From contig NZ_JAGGKM010000001.1 in assembly GCF_017873715.1 (NCBI RefSeq), forward strand, positions 496,001 through 560,000: 64,000 bases of DNA, written 5' to 3'. The translations under genes and the position numbers were made by a program. Shown piece by piece: positions 43,633 to 52,155 of the stretch. The DNA comes from Cytobacillus luteolus. Lineage in GTDB: Bacteria > Bacillota > Bacilli > Bacillales > Bacillaceae_L. How positions within the stretch are numbered: the stretch's first letter is position 1; each line of letters begins with the position of its first letter. Below the pieces are notes generated by a model. The model had not been told where the DNA came from and made no database searches. It was given only the letters and a program-made list of their open reading frames with translations.

Positions 43633-43666
43633 TTGTATTAATGTTATGAAATAAGGAGGTAAACAA

Positions 43667-43870
43667 ATGACAGTTGTTACTCAAGTAGCACAAACTCTTG
43701 CTGGGTTAAAAAGTGCTCAAGCTAGTTTTGAAACGTTTGCACTTCAAACGGACAATGAACAAGCTAAGCAAATGTATCAACAGGCTGCACAACAAACACA
43801 AGCGATTGTTGATATGTTAGATCCACGTGTGCAAGAAATTAAACAAGAAGAGCCACAATATAACCAGTAA
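43667..43870 (+). CDS. DUF1657 protein (first gene of spoVA2mob-type operon)
   Basis: The 67-residue helical, Gln/Ala-rich protein is of the DUF1657 family (LAGLKSAQASFETFALQT, QAIVDMLDPRVQEI). Two free copies and one fused copy lie in this operon. AAGGAGG precedes the ATG. In the spoVA2mob operon of B. subtilis, B. amyloliquefaciens and B. licheniformis, such a gene is the first. The biochemical role is unknown. A weak terminator follows. Confidence 0.88.
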   Translation: MTVVTQVAQTLAGLKSAQASFETFALQTDNEQAKQMYQQAAQQTQAIVDMLDPRVQEIKQEEPQYNQ

Positions 43871-43881
43871 TACGTTTTAGG

Positions 43882-43909
43882 GGTTGGTAATGATACCAGC
43901 CTTTTTTTC
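43882..43909 (+). terminator. Internal terminator/attenuator of the spoVA2mob-type operon
   Basis: GGTTGGTA pairs with TACCAGCC (one wobble) around ATGA and is followed by seven Ts. It could lower expression of the downstream genes relative to the first. Confidence 0.8.
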
Positions 43910-43941
43910 GAAGATACATAATAGAGAATGGACTGAAGAAC

Positions 43942-44379
43942 GTGGATAAAAAATGGGTAGTCATTATTATTATACTAGTTAGTTCCTTGACAGCTTGTAG
44001 TCAATATGAGCCGAAAAATATAGAAGGTATAGATGCTTCAAAGTTAGATGTCATTCAAATTCCGTCTGAGCAAGCTGAAGCAAAGGTAAAGGGAATGGAT
44101 GAGGTAACTGAGGTTATCGCTGTAAATATGGATAAAAAGTTATTGCTTGCGTTTAGAGTTAAGCAGTTTGAAAAGTTCCGTTTAAATCAAATAGAAAAAA
44201 AGGTTGAAGAAGAATTAAAAAAGGACTTTAAAGAATACGATATGACCGTCTCTAGTGACTTAAAGATCTATTTAGAAACAACAAAAATAAAAAATGATGT
44301 GTACTTAAAAAAAATTGATGAATCTAAAGTGGAAAAAGAAATGGAAAGAGTAATAAAGCTAAGTGAAGAACAAACATAA
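43942..44379 (+). CDS. YhcN/YlaJ-type spore lipoprotein
   Basis: This 145-residue lipoprotein has a signal and a lipobox LTAC with Cys19. The mature part is Lys/Glu-rich and contains VTEVIAVNMDKKLLLAFRV, a pattern of the YhcN/YlaJ sporulation lipoproteins. Its place before spoVAC matches the spoVA2mob operon. The start is GTG at 43942 with a weak ribosome site. It is expected at the spore inner membrane. Confidence 0.82.
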   Translation: MDKKWVVIIIILVSSLTACSQYEPKNIEGIDASKLDVIQIPSEQAEAKVKGMDEVTEVIAVNMDKKLLLAFRVKQFEKFRLNQIEKKVEEELKKDFKEYDMTVSSDLKIYLETTKIKNDVYLKKIDESKVEKEMERVIKLSEEQT

Positions 44380-44394
44380 GGCAGGGTGATTATT

Positions 44395-44874
44395 ATGCCA
44401 AATAAAAATAGAAAAAACTTATCAATGACACAACAAGAGTACCAGCAATTTCAAACTAAACATGAAACGAAGCGGCCAGTTGCCAAAAACATCATTAAAG
44501 CTTTTCTGGTCGGCGGAATTATTTGCACAATTGGACAGGCTGTCCAATTATTTTATATCTATAACTTTAATTTTACGGAGGCAACAGCGGGAAATCCTAC
44601 TGTCGCAACCATGGTGTTTTTTGCAATGCTGTTAACAGGATTCGGTGTATATGACCGACTTGCTCAATTTGCGGGGGCAGGTAGTGCAGTGCCAGTTACT
44701 GGATTTGGTAATGCTGTTATTTCAGCAGCAATTGAACATCGTACTGAGGGCTTTGTTCTTGGGGTCGGATCAAATATGTTTAAACTTGCTGGTTCGGTTA
44801 TATTATTTGGGACATTCTCAGCGTTTGTCGTTGCTCTAATTAAAACGATTCTTATGAAATGGGGCGGTTTTTAA
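44395..44874 (+). CDS. spoVAC: Stage V sporulation protein AC
   Basis: SpoVAC forms a mechanosensitive-type channel in the spore inner membrane for Ca-dipicolinate movement. The 159-residue product has a hydrophilic N-terminus and several helices with AKNIIKAFLVGGIICTIGQ and GAGSAVPVTGFGNAV. The ATG at 44395 follows GCAGGGTGA. spoVAD starts 1 nt after the stop. Confidence 0.93.
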   Translation: MPNKNRKNLSMTQQEYQQFQTKHETKRPVAKNIIKAFLVGGIICTIGQAVQLFYIYNFNFTEATAGNPTVATMVFFAMLLTGFGVYDRLAQFAGAGSAVPVTGFGNAVISAAIEHRTEGFVLGVGSNMFKLAGSVILFGTFSAFVVALIKTILMKWGGF

Positions 44875-44875
44875 T

Positions 44876-45892
44876 ATGATGCAAGGACATGCAACTTGGG
44901 TGTTTGAGAATAAGCCAGTAATTATATCATCTGCAGCAGTTGGTGGACCGTTTGAGGCTAATGGAGCAATTGCTGATGATTTCGATCTTCTACATGAAGA
45001 TCTCTGGCTAGGAGAAGATTCTTATGAAAAAGCACATAAAGTACTTTTTGAAGAAGCCTATTTTAAAGCTATAGAGAAAGCGAATGTAGATAAAGAGAAA
45101 ATCCAATTCATATTAGCAGGAGACTTAATTAATCAAATTACCCCTTCAAGCTTTGCCGCAAGAACACTAGGAACTCCGTATTTCGGTCTTTTCGGAGCTT
45201 GTTCTACCTCAATGGAAGGACTCGCACTTGGTGCATTCATTGTTAATCATGGTGGTGCAAAATACTTACTAACTGCAGCAGGAAGCCATAATGCAGCAGT
45301 GGAAAAGCAGTTTAGATATCCAACAGAATATGGAGGTCAAAAGCCACCTACTGCTCAGTGGACGGTAACAGGGGCTGGCGCAGCCGTTTTGAGTGATAAA
45401 GGGGAAGGTCCTAGAGTTACTTCAGCTACAATTGGGAAAGTAATTGATATGGGCTTGTCTGATCCATTTAATATGGGAGGAGCAATGGCACCAGCTGCTG
45501 TTGATACAATTGAAGCTCATTTTAGAGATCGAAACATTGATCCTTCTTACTATGATTTAATTGTAACCGGTGACCTAGGCCATATCGGCCGTGAAGTATC
45601 GTTAGATTTATTAAAAAAGCATGGCTTAGAAATTGAGGATTCAAAATATCAAGACTGTGGTTTACTAATCTACCGAGAAGACCAACCAGTATTATCTGGT
45701 GGAAGTGGAGCAGGTTGTTCAGCAACTGTATTATACGGACATATATTGAATCGAATGAAAAAAGGGGAATTGAAAAGAATTCTAGTAGTTGCAACTGGGG
45801 CACTACTATCACCAATATCTTTTCAGCAAAAAGAAACGATTCCTTGTATTGCACATGCTGTTTCAATTGAGTACGGGGGTGAAGGGAATTGA
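44876..45892 (+). CDS. spoVAD: Stage V sporulation protein AD
   Basis: SpoVAD is the dipicolinic-acid-binding component of the SpoVA channel, with a thiolase-like fold. The 338-residue product has the FGACSTSMEGLALGAF, GDLGHIG and SGGSGAGCSA blocks of the family. A second ATG lies immediately after the first. The stop overlaps the spoVAE start (TTGA), so the two are translationally coupled. Confidence 0.94.
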   Translation: MMQGHATWVFENKPVIISSAAVGGPFEANGAIADDFDLLHEDLWLGEDSYEKAHKVLFEEAYFKAIEKANVDKEKIQFILAGDLINQITPSSFAARTLGTPYFGLFGACSTSMEGLALGAFIVNHGGAKYLLTAAGSHNAAVEKQFRYPTEYGGQKPPTAQWTVTGAGAAVLSDKGEGPRVTSATIGKVIDMGLSDPFNMGGAMAPAAVDTIEAHFRDRNIDPSYYDLIVTGDLGHIGREVSLDLLKKHGLEIEDSKYQDCGLLIYREDQPVLSGGSGAGCSATVLYGHILNRMKKGELKRILVVATGALLSPISFQQKETIPCIAHAVSIEYGGEGN

Positions 45893-46245
45893 TTCAAACT
45901 TTCTTTTGGGCCTTTGTTGTAGGTGGACTTATCTGTGTAATCGGTCAAATCATGTTTGACGTCTTTAAGCTTACTCCAGCACATACATTGAGTACACTTG
46001 TTGTATCGGGTGCTATTTTAGACGGATTTAATCTTTACGAACCTTTAATTGCGTTTGCCGGCGCAGGCGCGACGATTCCAATCACGAGCTTTGGTAATGC
46101 TCTTGTCCATGGAGCACTTCAGGAAGGGGAGAAGCATGGTATTGTCGGGGTATTAACAGGGATGTTTGAGGTAACGAGTTCTGGTATCTCCTCAGCCATC
46201 ATTTTTGGTTTTATTGGTGCATTACTATTTAAACCAAAGGGTTAG
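45889..46245 (+). CDS. spoVAE: Stage V sporulation protein AE (AEb type)
   Basis: This 118-residue inner-membrane protein has about three helices and the motifs FVVGGLICVIGQIMFD and GAGATIPITSFGNALVHGA, which resemble SpoVAC. It is the short SpoVAEb form. TTG start with GGGGGTGAAGGG upstream, overlapping spoVAD by 4 nt. Confidence 0.92.
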   Translation: MIQTFFWAFVVGGLICVIGQIMFDVFKLTPAHTLSTLVVSGAILDGFNLYEPLIAFAGAGATIPITSFGNALVHGALQEGEKHGIVGVLTGMFEVTSSGISSAIIFGFIGALLFKPKG

Positions 46246-46257
46246 GAGGGAAGGTTT

Positions 46258-46464
46258 ATGACGGTTGCCTCTCAAGTAAAACAAACACTTGCCAGTTTGA
46301 AAAGTATGCATGCAAGCTTTCAATCATTGGCTCTGACCTCGATTGATGAGGATGCGAAAAGAACATTTCATGAAGTTATGTTAACAACAGAAGAGATCAT
46401 TACGGATGTAAAAGCACGAGTTGGAGAACTAGAATATGAGGAACCCCAGTATAAAGGGTTTTAG
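46258..46464 (+). CDS. DUF1657 protein (second copy)
   Basis: The 68-residue helical protein resembles the product at 43667 (TVASQVKQTLASLKSMHASFQSLAL, EEPQYKGF end). GGAGGGAAGG precedes the ATG. It is 12 nt after spoVAE and 31 nt before the 2Duf gene, in the expected operon slot. The role is unknown. Confidence 0.88.
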   Translation: MTVASQVKQTLASLKSMHASFQSLALTSIDEDAKRTFHEVMLTTEEIITDVKARVGELEYEEPQYKGF

Positions 46465-46495
46465 CCTAAGCAATTGTTAGAAAGTGAGGTGCTAT

Positions 46496-47356
46496 ATGTC
46501 TGAATGGGTAGAGGTAGTCATACGCTCTTTTGGAATTCTTATTGGATTATTTTTAATAACCAAGCTCCTCGGAAAAAAACAGCTCTCTAAATTGTCTTTT
46601 TTTGAATATATTGCTGGTATCACAATAGGGAACATCGCTGGTACTTTATCTATGGATTTAAGACTTAACATGGCAAACGGGATATCAAGTATATTGGTTT
46701 GGTTGCTCTTTCCTTTAGTGCTTTCATTACTATCATTAAAAAGTAAAACAGTCCGTGATTTTGTAGAAGGAAAATCAACTGTCTTTATTAAAAATGGAAA
46801 GATTATGGAGGATAACTTAAAAAAAGAACAATACTCAGCTGATGAACTCTTGGAACAATTACGACGGAAGAATATATTTCGGGTAGCGGATGTAGAGTTT
46901 GCTCTACTTGAACCAACGGGTGAAATAACCGCTCTTTTAAAAAGAGAAAAACAACCTCTAACTGTCGGAGATATTATTAAAAACTCTGCTTCAATTAAGG
47001 AACCTCAAACGGTAATGATGGATGGAAGTATTTTGGATGAACCTTTATCTACGATTGGATTGAACCGAGGGTGGCTTAAGGAAGAACTAGACAAAATCGG
47101 GGTAACACCAGAGAATGTCTTTTTAGCTCAGGTGGATTCATTCGGACAGTTAACTGTTGATTTATATGATGATAAAGTACAGGTGCCTCCTCCAGTAACA
47201 CTGAAGTTATTACAAGCCTCGATTAAGAAGTGTGAGGCTGATTTTGAATTATTCGCACTCCAAACAGAATCTCAAGCTGCAAAAGAAATGTACATGAAAA
47301 ATGCTGAGAAAATAAGGGAGATTGAAAATAAAGTAAAACCCTATCTGGAAGGATAG
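46496..47356 (+). CDS. 2Duf protein: DUF421 (YetF) fused to DUF1657
   Basis: The 286-residue product has three N-terminal helices and a YetF-type cytoplasmic pair of beta domains (about residues 80-215). A C-terminal helical segment (about 230-286: LKLLQASIKKCEADFELFALQTESQAAKEMY in plan) aligns with DUF1657. This fusion is the '2Duf' protein reported as the main contributor of spoVA2mob to spore wet-heat resistance. ATG 46496 follows GTGAGGTG. Another YetF protein without the fusion lies at 53820-54494. Confidence 0.9.
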   Translation: MSEWVEVVIRSFGILIGLFLITKLLGKKQLSKLSFFEYIAGITIGNIAGTLSMDLRLNMANGISSILVWLLFPLVLSLLSLKSKTVRDFVEGKSTVFIKNGKIMEDNLKKEQYSADELLEQLRRKNIFRVADVEFALLEPTGEITALLKREKQPLTVGDIIKNSASIKEPQTVMMDGSILDEPLSTIGLNRGWLKEELDKIGVTPENVFLAQVDSFGQLTVDLYDDKVQVPPPVTLKLLQASIKKCEADFELFALQTESQAAKEMYMKNAEKIREIENKVKPYLEG

Positions 47357-47358
47357 AT

Positions 47359-47395
47359 TAAGTACCACTTCATAAATGTGGTGCTTTTTTTATTG
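47359..47395 (+). terminator. spoVA2mob operon terminator
   Basis: AGTACCAC and GTGGTGCT form a stem with a 9-nt loop followed by seven Ts. Confidence 0.88.
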
Positions 47396-47445
47396 TCAAA
47401 ACAGATGCGTAGTACATACTTTAATATCGGGGATAAAAAATCTCT

Positions 47446-47697
47446 ATGAAAGATAGGTTGGAGCGAGAGAAACATATGGATAAATTTACGATAGAGATGG
47501 ATCGTTTTGTTAAGCAATATTACCAAAATCATGATGAAGAAAAGGTTAAATCAGAAAAGTTTATTAAACAAACCGAAGCCGATCTCGAAAAACTTGCAAA
47601 ACAAAGTCAGGGTTTTGAGAAGGAGCTAGAAGCAAGACTCGAAAAAATAGATAAGTGGCTAGCTCGAAAGCAGAAGCAACTGGAGGATAATTTTTAA
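47446..47697 (+). CDS. Small coiled-coil protein
   Basis: The 83-residue, highly charged protein is helical with heptad-like Leu/Lys/Glu spacing (LEKLAKQSQGFEKELEARLEKIDKWLARKQKQLE in plan). ATG 47476 (MDKFTIEM) is an alternative start; neither has a strong ribosome site. CATACTTTA at 47415-47423 could be a sporulation-type -10. It lies between spoVA2mob and spoVIF. The function is unknown. Confidence 0.6.
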   Translation: MKDRLEREKHMDKFTIEMDRFVKQYYQNHDEEKVKSEKFIKQTEADLEKLAKQSQGFEKELEARLEKIDKWLARKQKQLEDNF

Positions 47698-47818
47698 GCT
47701 GTCTTTAGGTTAAATTGGTGCGGTTGCCCAGTACACTTGTCCTCACTGCTTCAGAGATACTCGCATATTCTAATAAAGAAGATTGCTATTTTTAGAGAGT
47801 TGTTCTGTGGGACGATTC

Positions 47819-47846
47819 ACGCCTATTGTGAATCGTTCATAAGATA
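47819..47846 (+). promoter_or_regulatory. Sigma-K-type promoter of spoVIF
   Basis: ACG, 16 nt, then CATAAGATA. The -35 overlaps a CGATTCAC/GTGAATCG hairpin (47813-47835). Confidence 0.72.
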
Positions 47847-47872
47847 ATATCAAACATAAGGAGGCTTCGATA

Positions 47873-48127
47873 ATGGATAATAATTTATTCAAGAATATTG
47901 AACAGAAAACTGGAGTTAATATGAATGACGTTATGCAGTTAGCTAATTCATTACAAAATGCAAATTTTAAGGATGAGAAAACAGTGCGTTCGATTATTAA
48001 GCGTGTTTCACAGATTGCCAATAAGCCTGTTAATAAACAGACTGAGGACAAAATTGTGAATTCGATTGTTAATGGTAATCAGAATTTAGATTTTGGTACG
48101 ATTGCAAAGATGCTTAACAAGAAGTAA
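47873..48127 (+). CDS. spoVIF: Stage VI sporulation protein F
   Basis: SpoVIF (YjcC) supports GerE-dependent late coat gene expression and coat assembly in B. subtilis. The 84-residue helical product (QKTGVNMNDVMQLANSLQ, SIVNGNQNLDFGTIAKML) fits the family. AAGGAGG precedes the ATG. It keeps the B. subtilis order between yjcA and yjcD, although spoVA2mob is inserted between yjcA and it. Confidence 0.9.
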   Translation: MDNNLFKNIEQKTGVNMNDVMQLANSLQNANFKDEKTVRSIIKRVSQIANKPVNKQTEDKIVNSIVNGNQNLDFGTIAKMLNKK

Positions 48128-48130
48128 GTG

Positions 48131-48170
48131 AAAAGGTGTCAGGCTGGATAAATGCCTAGACACCTTTTTA
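48131..48170 (+). terminator. spoVIF terminator
   Basis: AAAAGGTGTC...GCCTAGACACCTTTTT forms a stem of more than 12 bp with a T-run. Confidence 0.9.
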
Positions 48171-48187
48171 AATGGGATTTTGAAAAA

Positions 48188-48313
48188 TAAATTGGAGCCA
48201 AAACCGCTCGCTTTCCGCGGGCGGTCCGTGAGCCTCCTCGACGCTTTGCGCCTGCGGGGTCTCACTTTGACGCGCTTCTCCCGCAGGAGTCTCGCAGTTT
48301 TGGCTCCAATTTA
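48188..48313. repeat. GC-rich dispersed element, copy 1
   Basis: The core (CTCGCTTTCCGCGGGCGG...CTCCCGCAGGAGTCTCG) is shared with 59210-59337. Outer arms TAAATTGGAGCCAAAAC (48188-48204) and its exact 17-nt complement (48297-48313) enclose it. The base composition is far more GC-rich than the surroundings. It lies between spoVIF and yjcD. Confidence 0.93.
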
Positions 48314-48359
48314 TAATTAAGGTTTTCATCACTCAAGGCAAGGCATTAGTTTTCCTTAC

Positions 48360-50612
48360 TTAATACAATGACCTTATAAATCGAGATGGTTGTGCAGTTT
48401 TCCCTCTTCTTGTTTCTGGGACTGAGATGTGCAGGGTTTGTTGTGCTCTTGTCATGGCTACGTACATGAGACGGCGTTCTTCTTCTAGGGGGGCAGTTTC
48501 GCCGTTTCTGCTTGAGTCGAGTGCGAAGTCGTGTGGAAGGCTTCCATCGACTGCACTTAGTATATAGACATGTTTGTACTCAAGTCCTTTTGAACGATGG
48601 ATCGTTGAAAGCTGAATGGCATTCGTATAATGTTTGCTTAGTTTTTTCATTTCATCGTTCATTGCGATCATATGATCAATATGATCTAAGAAATCTTGTA
48701 CAGTAGAGAATTTTTTAGCGGCCACTTTTAAGTCGCGAACATCATCTGATCCTTTTTCTATGACATTTCCTTCATTCCCGCGCTTTTTTATAAAGTCTTC
48801 AAAACCCATTTCTTTTTCAATCATTTCAATGGCTTGAATCGGCTTTAACTTAACAATTGTTTTGAATAGAGGGACAATCTTTTTGAGCTTTCTTTCTTGA
48901 AAGGCCTGTATATTTTTCACATACTTTAATGCTTCAACTAATGAGCAATCTTCGAGAATACTAGATGCCTTTAGATCATTTAATGTATTTTTTTTCAAAA
49001 ACAAGGCAACTAATAAGTCACCCATTGCATTTGAATGGTTAGGGTCTATGGATAAGCGGAGGTAAGCGATTAGTGTTTTAACAATTTTTCGTTTATAAAA
49101 AGATTCCGCATCCTGTTCAACTGTAAATGGTAGATTACTTCCTGCAAGCCTCTCAAACAGTGCTCTTGATGATGTATGAGTGCGGTATAGAATGGCAAAG
49201 TCTGAAGGAGATGCACCTTGTTCAATTCGTTCCTTGAGATCGGTTACAATCATTGTAGCTTCTTCTTCTTCGTCATGTGGAAAGAAAAAAGCGGGTAGCA
49301 GGGCATTATCAAATTGAGCATTCATTTCCTTTTGATGTCTTTGTGCATTCCGACTGATAACAGTATTAGCGGACTGGACAATGCTATGCGTAGACCTATA
49401 ATTTTCACTGAGCATGATCGTCTTTGCATCCTGATATTCTTTATTGAAATTAAGAATAAAGCTTGGATCACTTCCACGGAAAGCATAGATAGCTTGGTCA
49501 TCATCACCTACTACACAAATATTCCTTGACTTGGAAGCTAACATTTTCATAATTTCATACTGAATTTTATTAATATCCTGAAATTCATCAATAAGAAAGT
49601 ATTGAAATTTTTGCTGATATCTAGTCAAAAGATCGGGTTGATTTTTTAATAACTGATAACAACCTACTAACATATCGTCAAAATCAAAAAAACCACGCTT
49701 AGCTTTCTCGTCTTCATAGTGCTTGTACATAAAAAGAACGCGTTCTTCCCACAAATCTTTTGGTTTTATGTCCTCGGGTAGGGTTAACGTGTTCTTCCAA
49801 AGTCCAATTTGCTGTAGGGCTTGGTCAAAGGCAAAATCTCTTTCATCAATATCAAGCTTCCTCCCAGCTTCTTTTATCATTTGTTCCTTTTGCCAATCGA
49901 ATTTTAAAAGATTGGTACTTTGCCAGCGATTGGGTTCATGATAGGCAATCATTTTATAAAAGATACTGTGAAATGTGCCTACCACTAACCGACTTAGCCG
50001 CCCAGGAGCCAGCAGAGATCTTAGTCTTTCCTTCATTTCTTGTGCTGCTTTAGCTGTAAAGGTAACGAGCATAATAGTGCTCGGATCTACACCATGTTCT
50101 GTAATTAAGGATGCAGTTCGTCTTGTTAAAACCCTCGTTTTCCCACTCCCTGCTCCAGCCAATAAAAGTAAAGGTCCATCAACTGTAGAGACAGCTTTTT
50201 GCTGACTGGGATCTAATGAATCAGTAGTAGTAACAGGAGGTAATGACTGTTTTTCAAAGGGTTTTGGTGAACGCAAGAATGTGACCTTTTTCCACGCACT
50301 TTGTACAGTAGAAGTTTGTCCGATCGGTCTAGATTTTGGAATTCGAAACCCATTATGTTCTTCTTCTTGAATGTTTTTTTCAGTTGGTGGTGTAGATAGA
50401 CTGTTACAATACTCCTCACAATCGTTGTTAAAGGCTTTAGAGGAGTGAAAGAAAAAGGGTTTTTGTTGTATGCCTAAGTATAGTTTGATTTGTTCTCCAC
50501 AGTGAATACAGGATAGTTTTCCAGTTGTTCCTGCTTCATATATGATTTGATATTGTTCTCTAGGCAATGAGTCTAGTTGTAGAATCTTATTGTTATAGCT
50601 TGCCTTATCCAT
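48360..50612 (-). CDS. yjcD: UvrD/PcrA-like DNA helicase YjcD
   Basis: This superfamily 1A helicase has about 750 residues. It starts with a CxxC zinc-like module (SCIHCGEQIKLYL, FFFHS) similar to CoiA. Helicase motifs follow: Walker A LLLAGAGSGKTRVL, motif Ia VTFTAKAAQEMKERL, DEFQDIN, VGDDDQAIYAFRG, ENYRSTHSI, STIHRSKGLEY and YVAMTRAQ. ATG 50612 follows AAAGGAAGG, which sits in a 7-bp hairpin touching the start codon. It is in its B. subtilis position. Confidence 0.92.
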   Translation of the reverse strand: MDKASYNNKILQLDSLPREQYQIIYEAGTTGKLSCIHCGEQIKLYLGIQQKPFFFHSSKAFNNDCEEYCNSLSTPPTEKNIQEEEHNGFRIPKSRPIGQTSTVQSAWKKVTFLRSPKPFEKQSLPPVTTTDSLDPSQQKAVSTVDGPLLLLAGAGSGKTRVLTRRTASLITEHGVDPSTIMLVTFTAKAAQEMKERLRSLLAPGRLSRLVVGTFHSIFYKMIAYHEPNRWQSTNLLKFDWQKEQMIKEAGRKLDIDERDFAFDQALQQIGLWKNTLTLPEDIKPKDLWEERVLFMYKHYEDEKAKRGFFDFDDMLVGCYQLLKNQPDLLTRYQQKFQYFLIDEFQDINKIQYEIMKMLASKSRNICVVGDDDQAIYAFRGSDPSFILNFNKEYQDAKTIMLSENYRSTHSIVQSANTVISRNAQRHQKEMNAQFDNALLPAFFFPHDEEEEATMIVTDLKERIEQGASPSDFAILYRTHTSSRALFERLAGSNLPFTVEQDAESFYKRKIVKTLIAYLRLSIDPNHSNAMGDLLVALFLKKNTLNDLKASSILEDCSLVEALKYVKNIQAFQERKLKKIVPLFKTIVKLKPIQAIEMIEKEMGFEDFIKKRGNEGNVIEKGSDDVRDLKVAAKKFSTVQDFLDHIDHMIAMNDEMKKLSKHYTNAIQLSTIHRSKGLEYKHVYILSAVDGSLPHDFALDSSRNGETAPLEEERRLMYVAMTRAQQTLHISVPETRRGKTAQPSRFIRSLY

Positions 50613-50629
50613 GAAGGAACGCTTCCTTC
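50613..50629 (-). promoter_or_regulatory. Hairpin overlapping the yjcD ribosome site
   Basis: GAAGGAA and TTCCTTC form a perfect 7-bp stem around GCG, directly before the ATG. The stem contains the GGAAGG ribosome site, so initiation could be reduced by folding. Confidence 0.5.
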
Positions 50630-50912
50630 CTTTTTTAAAGTCAAACTTTATCATAACAAAACAAAGTATAGAGATAAAGACTTAAAAATATGGTTGATGT
50701 ACCATCACTAAGTCTAATCTTTGGAAAGGAACTAAGTAAGCTTTAGAAGAAAATAGGGTATTGGTTTCCAAATGGAGAAAATTAATTTAAACTGTAATAT
50801 ATATATTGCAATTATTGGTAACGAAGTTCTTGATCTAAAATAAGTTTATTATAGATTGAAAATTTACTAGGGATCAACATCCCGTATATTGAAATAATGG
50901 AGGGATAACTAG

Positions 50913-52079
50913 ATGAACGGTAGTATAACAAAGGATAAAATAGTAAATGAAAATATAACGAATGATATCGAAAAAAAACTATCATCTATACTTGATGTTG
51001 CAAAAGAACTAATTGGAACACGAACATTGTTTATCTCACGTACTGGAAATCATATGTTTTCTGTCCTGAAAGTCCTTAATCAAAATGGTTCTACCATAGA
51101 GGATGGGACCACCCTGACTTTAGAACATTCTGTTTGAAGTTTGATATTTACTGGCGGTCGGGAACCGTTAATAATAAATGACACAAATACGCATCCTGTT
51201 ACATGTAAAATGGAAGCTATAAAAGAGACCAACATAGGTTCTTATATGGGAATTCCAATTTTTTTAGAAGACGGAACAATGTTTGGTACAATCTGTGCTG
51301 TCGATCCCAACCCTTATTCATTTAAGGAAAGTGAACTTGAAAACATGAAGATGGTAGCTGAATTGGCATCTGCTATCATTCAGAAGACTCAAATACGTTC
51401 AGAGCTTATAAACGAGGAAAGAACAGAGTATAAAAGGCTTTCAATAATAGGGAATCTTGCATCTGGCTTGGCCGATGAAATGGGGAATTCTCTACAATCA
51501 GTACAGGGGTTGTTGCAGCTCACTTTTGAACGGTTCGATGGACTTGGTGAATATAGTGAAGTCGTATTTCAAGAACTTAATCATATGAATAAAGTATTAA
51601 AGGATTTTATTTTGGCAACAAAACCACCGGCACCCTCAAAAAAATTCTTGGATATTAGCTCTCTCCTTATTGATACAATTAATGAATTTTCTACTGAAAA
51701 ATTACTTAAGAACATCTCTATCTCAGTTGAAATTCCTACAGAACTACCAAGAATAATGGGTGATTATTCCCAAATTAGACAGGTTGTTTTAAATCTTATT
51801 ATCAATTCAATGGAAGCTATTGTGGCTAATGGTGAAGTTAAAATTAAGGTCTACAATCCTCAACCTAACCAAATAATGATTATAGTTACTGACAATGGTC
51901 AGGGAATTCCGATTACATTAATGGATAAAATAGGTCTCCCTTTCTTTACGACTAAAGAGGACTGTATTGGGTTAGGTCTGGCTATCTCTAAAAGGATCGT
52001 TGGAGCACATGATGGAACGATCTCTATTGAAAGTGGAGATATAGGGACAATAGTAAAAGTAGTATTACCAATTTGTTAA
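50913..52079 (+). pseudogene. GAF/histidine-kinase gene interrupted by an in-frame TGA
   Basis: Two same-frame ORFs (50913-51137 and 51141-52079) together encode a GAF domain followed by a histidine-kinase core. The TGA at 51135-51137 falls in LEHSV*SLIF, where GAF domains usually have a conserved Cys (TGT/TGC), so it looks like a nonsense change. The kinase part has intact N (NLIINSMEA), G1 (DNGQGIP) and G2 (GLGLAIS) boxes. The phospho-acceptor His of the H box is Asp (LADEMGNSL instead of AHEIRNPL). GGAGGG precedes the first ATG. It may be inactive or a sequencing error. Confidence 0.8.
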
Positions 52080-52084
52080 TATAA

Positions 52085-52120
52085 ACAGGAGCTTCTTCTA
52101 CGAAGGGGCTCCTGTTTTTT
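52085..52120. terminator. Bidirectional terminator after the kinase-like gene
   Basis: AACAGGAGC pairs with GCTCCTGTT and is followed by TTTT. It also serves the minus-strand gene at 52156. Confidence 0.85.
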
Positions 52121-52155
52121 ATATCTAATTATGGACTAATAGAAGAAAAGAAGTA

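Noticed and set aside
48188-48313. Rho-independent terminator for spoVIF or yjcD
   Set aside because: spoVIF already has a strong terminator at 48131-48170, and the element recurs elsewhere with other arms and no T-run.
50913-51137. Selenocysteine reading of the TGA in the kinase-like gene
   Set aside because: No stem-loop of SECIS type was evident after the TGA and no Sec machinery is in the window. A nonsense change or sequencing error is simpler.
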